Part shown: one piece after another, positions 6,195-6,434 of the stretch
How positions within the stretch are numbered: the first letter of the stretch is position 1
Layout: every line of letters starts with the position of its first letter
Origin: Spirochaetales bacterium
Lineage (GTDB): Bacteria; Spirochaetota; Spirochaetia; DTKZ01
Assembly: GCA_017998025.1 (NCBI GenBank)
Contig: JAGODW010000090.1
Coordinates: forward strand, 1-6,434
DNA: 6,434 bases
Reading direction: 5' to 3'
Notes under the pieces: model-generated
The model's database searches: none
Told to the model about the DNA's origin: nothing
What the model saw: only the letters and a program-made list of their open reading frames with translations
Made by a program: the position numbers and the translations under genes

Positions 6195-6434
6195 TGTCCT
6201 ACTCCAAAATATTTTAGCCCTGCCGCTTCCACCAGAGCCCGCTTATAGACATTCCGAAGATCGAAGAATATTCCTTGCCTTAGAGAAGCCCGAATTTTCT
6301 CCAGATCCAGGTTGCGGAACTGATTCCATTCTGTCAGCAGTACCAGAGCATCCGCTCCTTCCACTGCTTCATACTCATCCGTGCAGAACGTAATCTGAGA
6401 ATCCAGATCCCGGAACCTTCGCCTGGCTTCCTCC
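6191..6434 (-). CDS. UDP-glucose/GDP-mannose dehydrogenase family protein, C-terminal fragment
   Basis: Only the last 80 codons are in the window; the rest lies beyond the right edge. These NAD-dependent enzymes oxidise a nucleotide sugar twice to a uronic acid, most often UDP-glucose to UDP-glucuronate (Ugd). Seen: the substrate-binding C-terminal domain with DEYEAVEGADALVLLTEWNQF, then LDLEKIRASLRQGIFFDLRN and a closing AAGLKYFGVGQ. The pattern A-D-A-L-V-L-L-T-E-W followed by D-x-R-N is typical of the family. UDP-glucose 6-dehydrogenase is the likeliest member, but the catalytic cysteine and NAD domain are not visible, so UDP-ManNAc or GDP-mannose dehydrogenase cannot be excluded. The stop TGA (6191-6193) overlaps the GTG start of the wzi-like gene, which points to one operon supplying an acidic sugar for the surface polysaccharide. 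Confidence 0.85.
   Translation of the reverse strand, partial: EEARRRFRDLDSQITFCTDEYEAVEGADALVLLTEWNQFRNLDLEKIRASLRQGIFFDLRNVYKRALVEAAGLKYFGVGQ

Noticed and set aside
6115..6393. Rightward open frame at the right edge.
   Set aside because: It is antisense to the clear C-terminal end of the nucleotide-sugar dehydrogenase and the wzi-like start.

Overview
The window looks like chromosomal DNA of a Gram-negative (diderm) bacterium with a roughly balanced base composition. A free-living spirochaete (Spirochaetota) is the best guess. That guess rests on the protein style: the LysA subfamily, a PurS-PurL fused FGAM synthase, and an exported protein of a type I loosely associate with spirochaetes. 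It is not proven. A Wzi-type outer-membrane barrel and a signal peptide on a second protein show that the cell has an outer membrane and exports proteins. Gene density is very high. The longest gap is about 70 bases, so there is no stretch over 300 bases without a gene.

Left part (1-957). The start of a phosphoribosylformylglycinamidine synthase (purL-type) gene runs leftward off the edge of the window. It carries an in-frame TAA at 86-88, after which recognisable PurL-like sequence continues in the same frame to base 1. A short divergent region with a good sigma-70-type promoter separates it from a rightward gene for a PTS EIIA domain protein (PtsN/fructose-mannitol IIA type).

Middle (1000-3079). 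The rightward run continues with lysA (diaminopimelate decarboxylase, last step of lysine synthesis) and a signal-peptide-bearing protein of unknown function, whose start codon appears to be non-ATG. These three genes (EIIA, lysA, exported protein) are tightly packed and probably form one operon.

Right part (3084-6434). After a 4-base convergent gap comes a leftward operon. Read in transcription order it is the C-terminal end of a UDP-glucose/GDP-mannose dehydrogenase family gene, a Wzi-like outer-membrane capsule protein, and a WbaP/WcaJ-type polyprenyl-phosphate sugar-phosphate transferase. A 4-base stop/start overlap and a 3-base gap join them. Together they suit capsule or exopolysaccharide production: the dehydrogenase supplies a nucleotide-uronic acid, the transferase loads the first sugar phosphate on the lipid carrier, and the Wzi-like barrel may anchor polymer at the surface.

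I found no RNA gene, CRISPR array, insertion sequence or clearly new system. The most notable items are the interrupted purL, the orphan EIIA leading the lysA operon, the unusual start of the exported protein, and the Wzi/transferase coupling.
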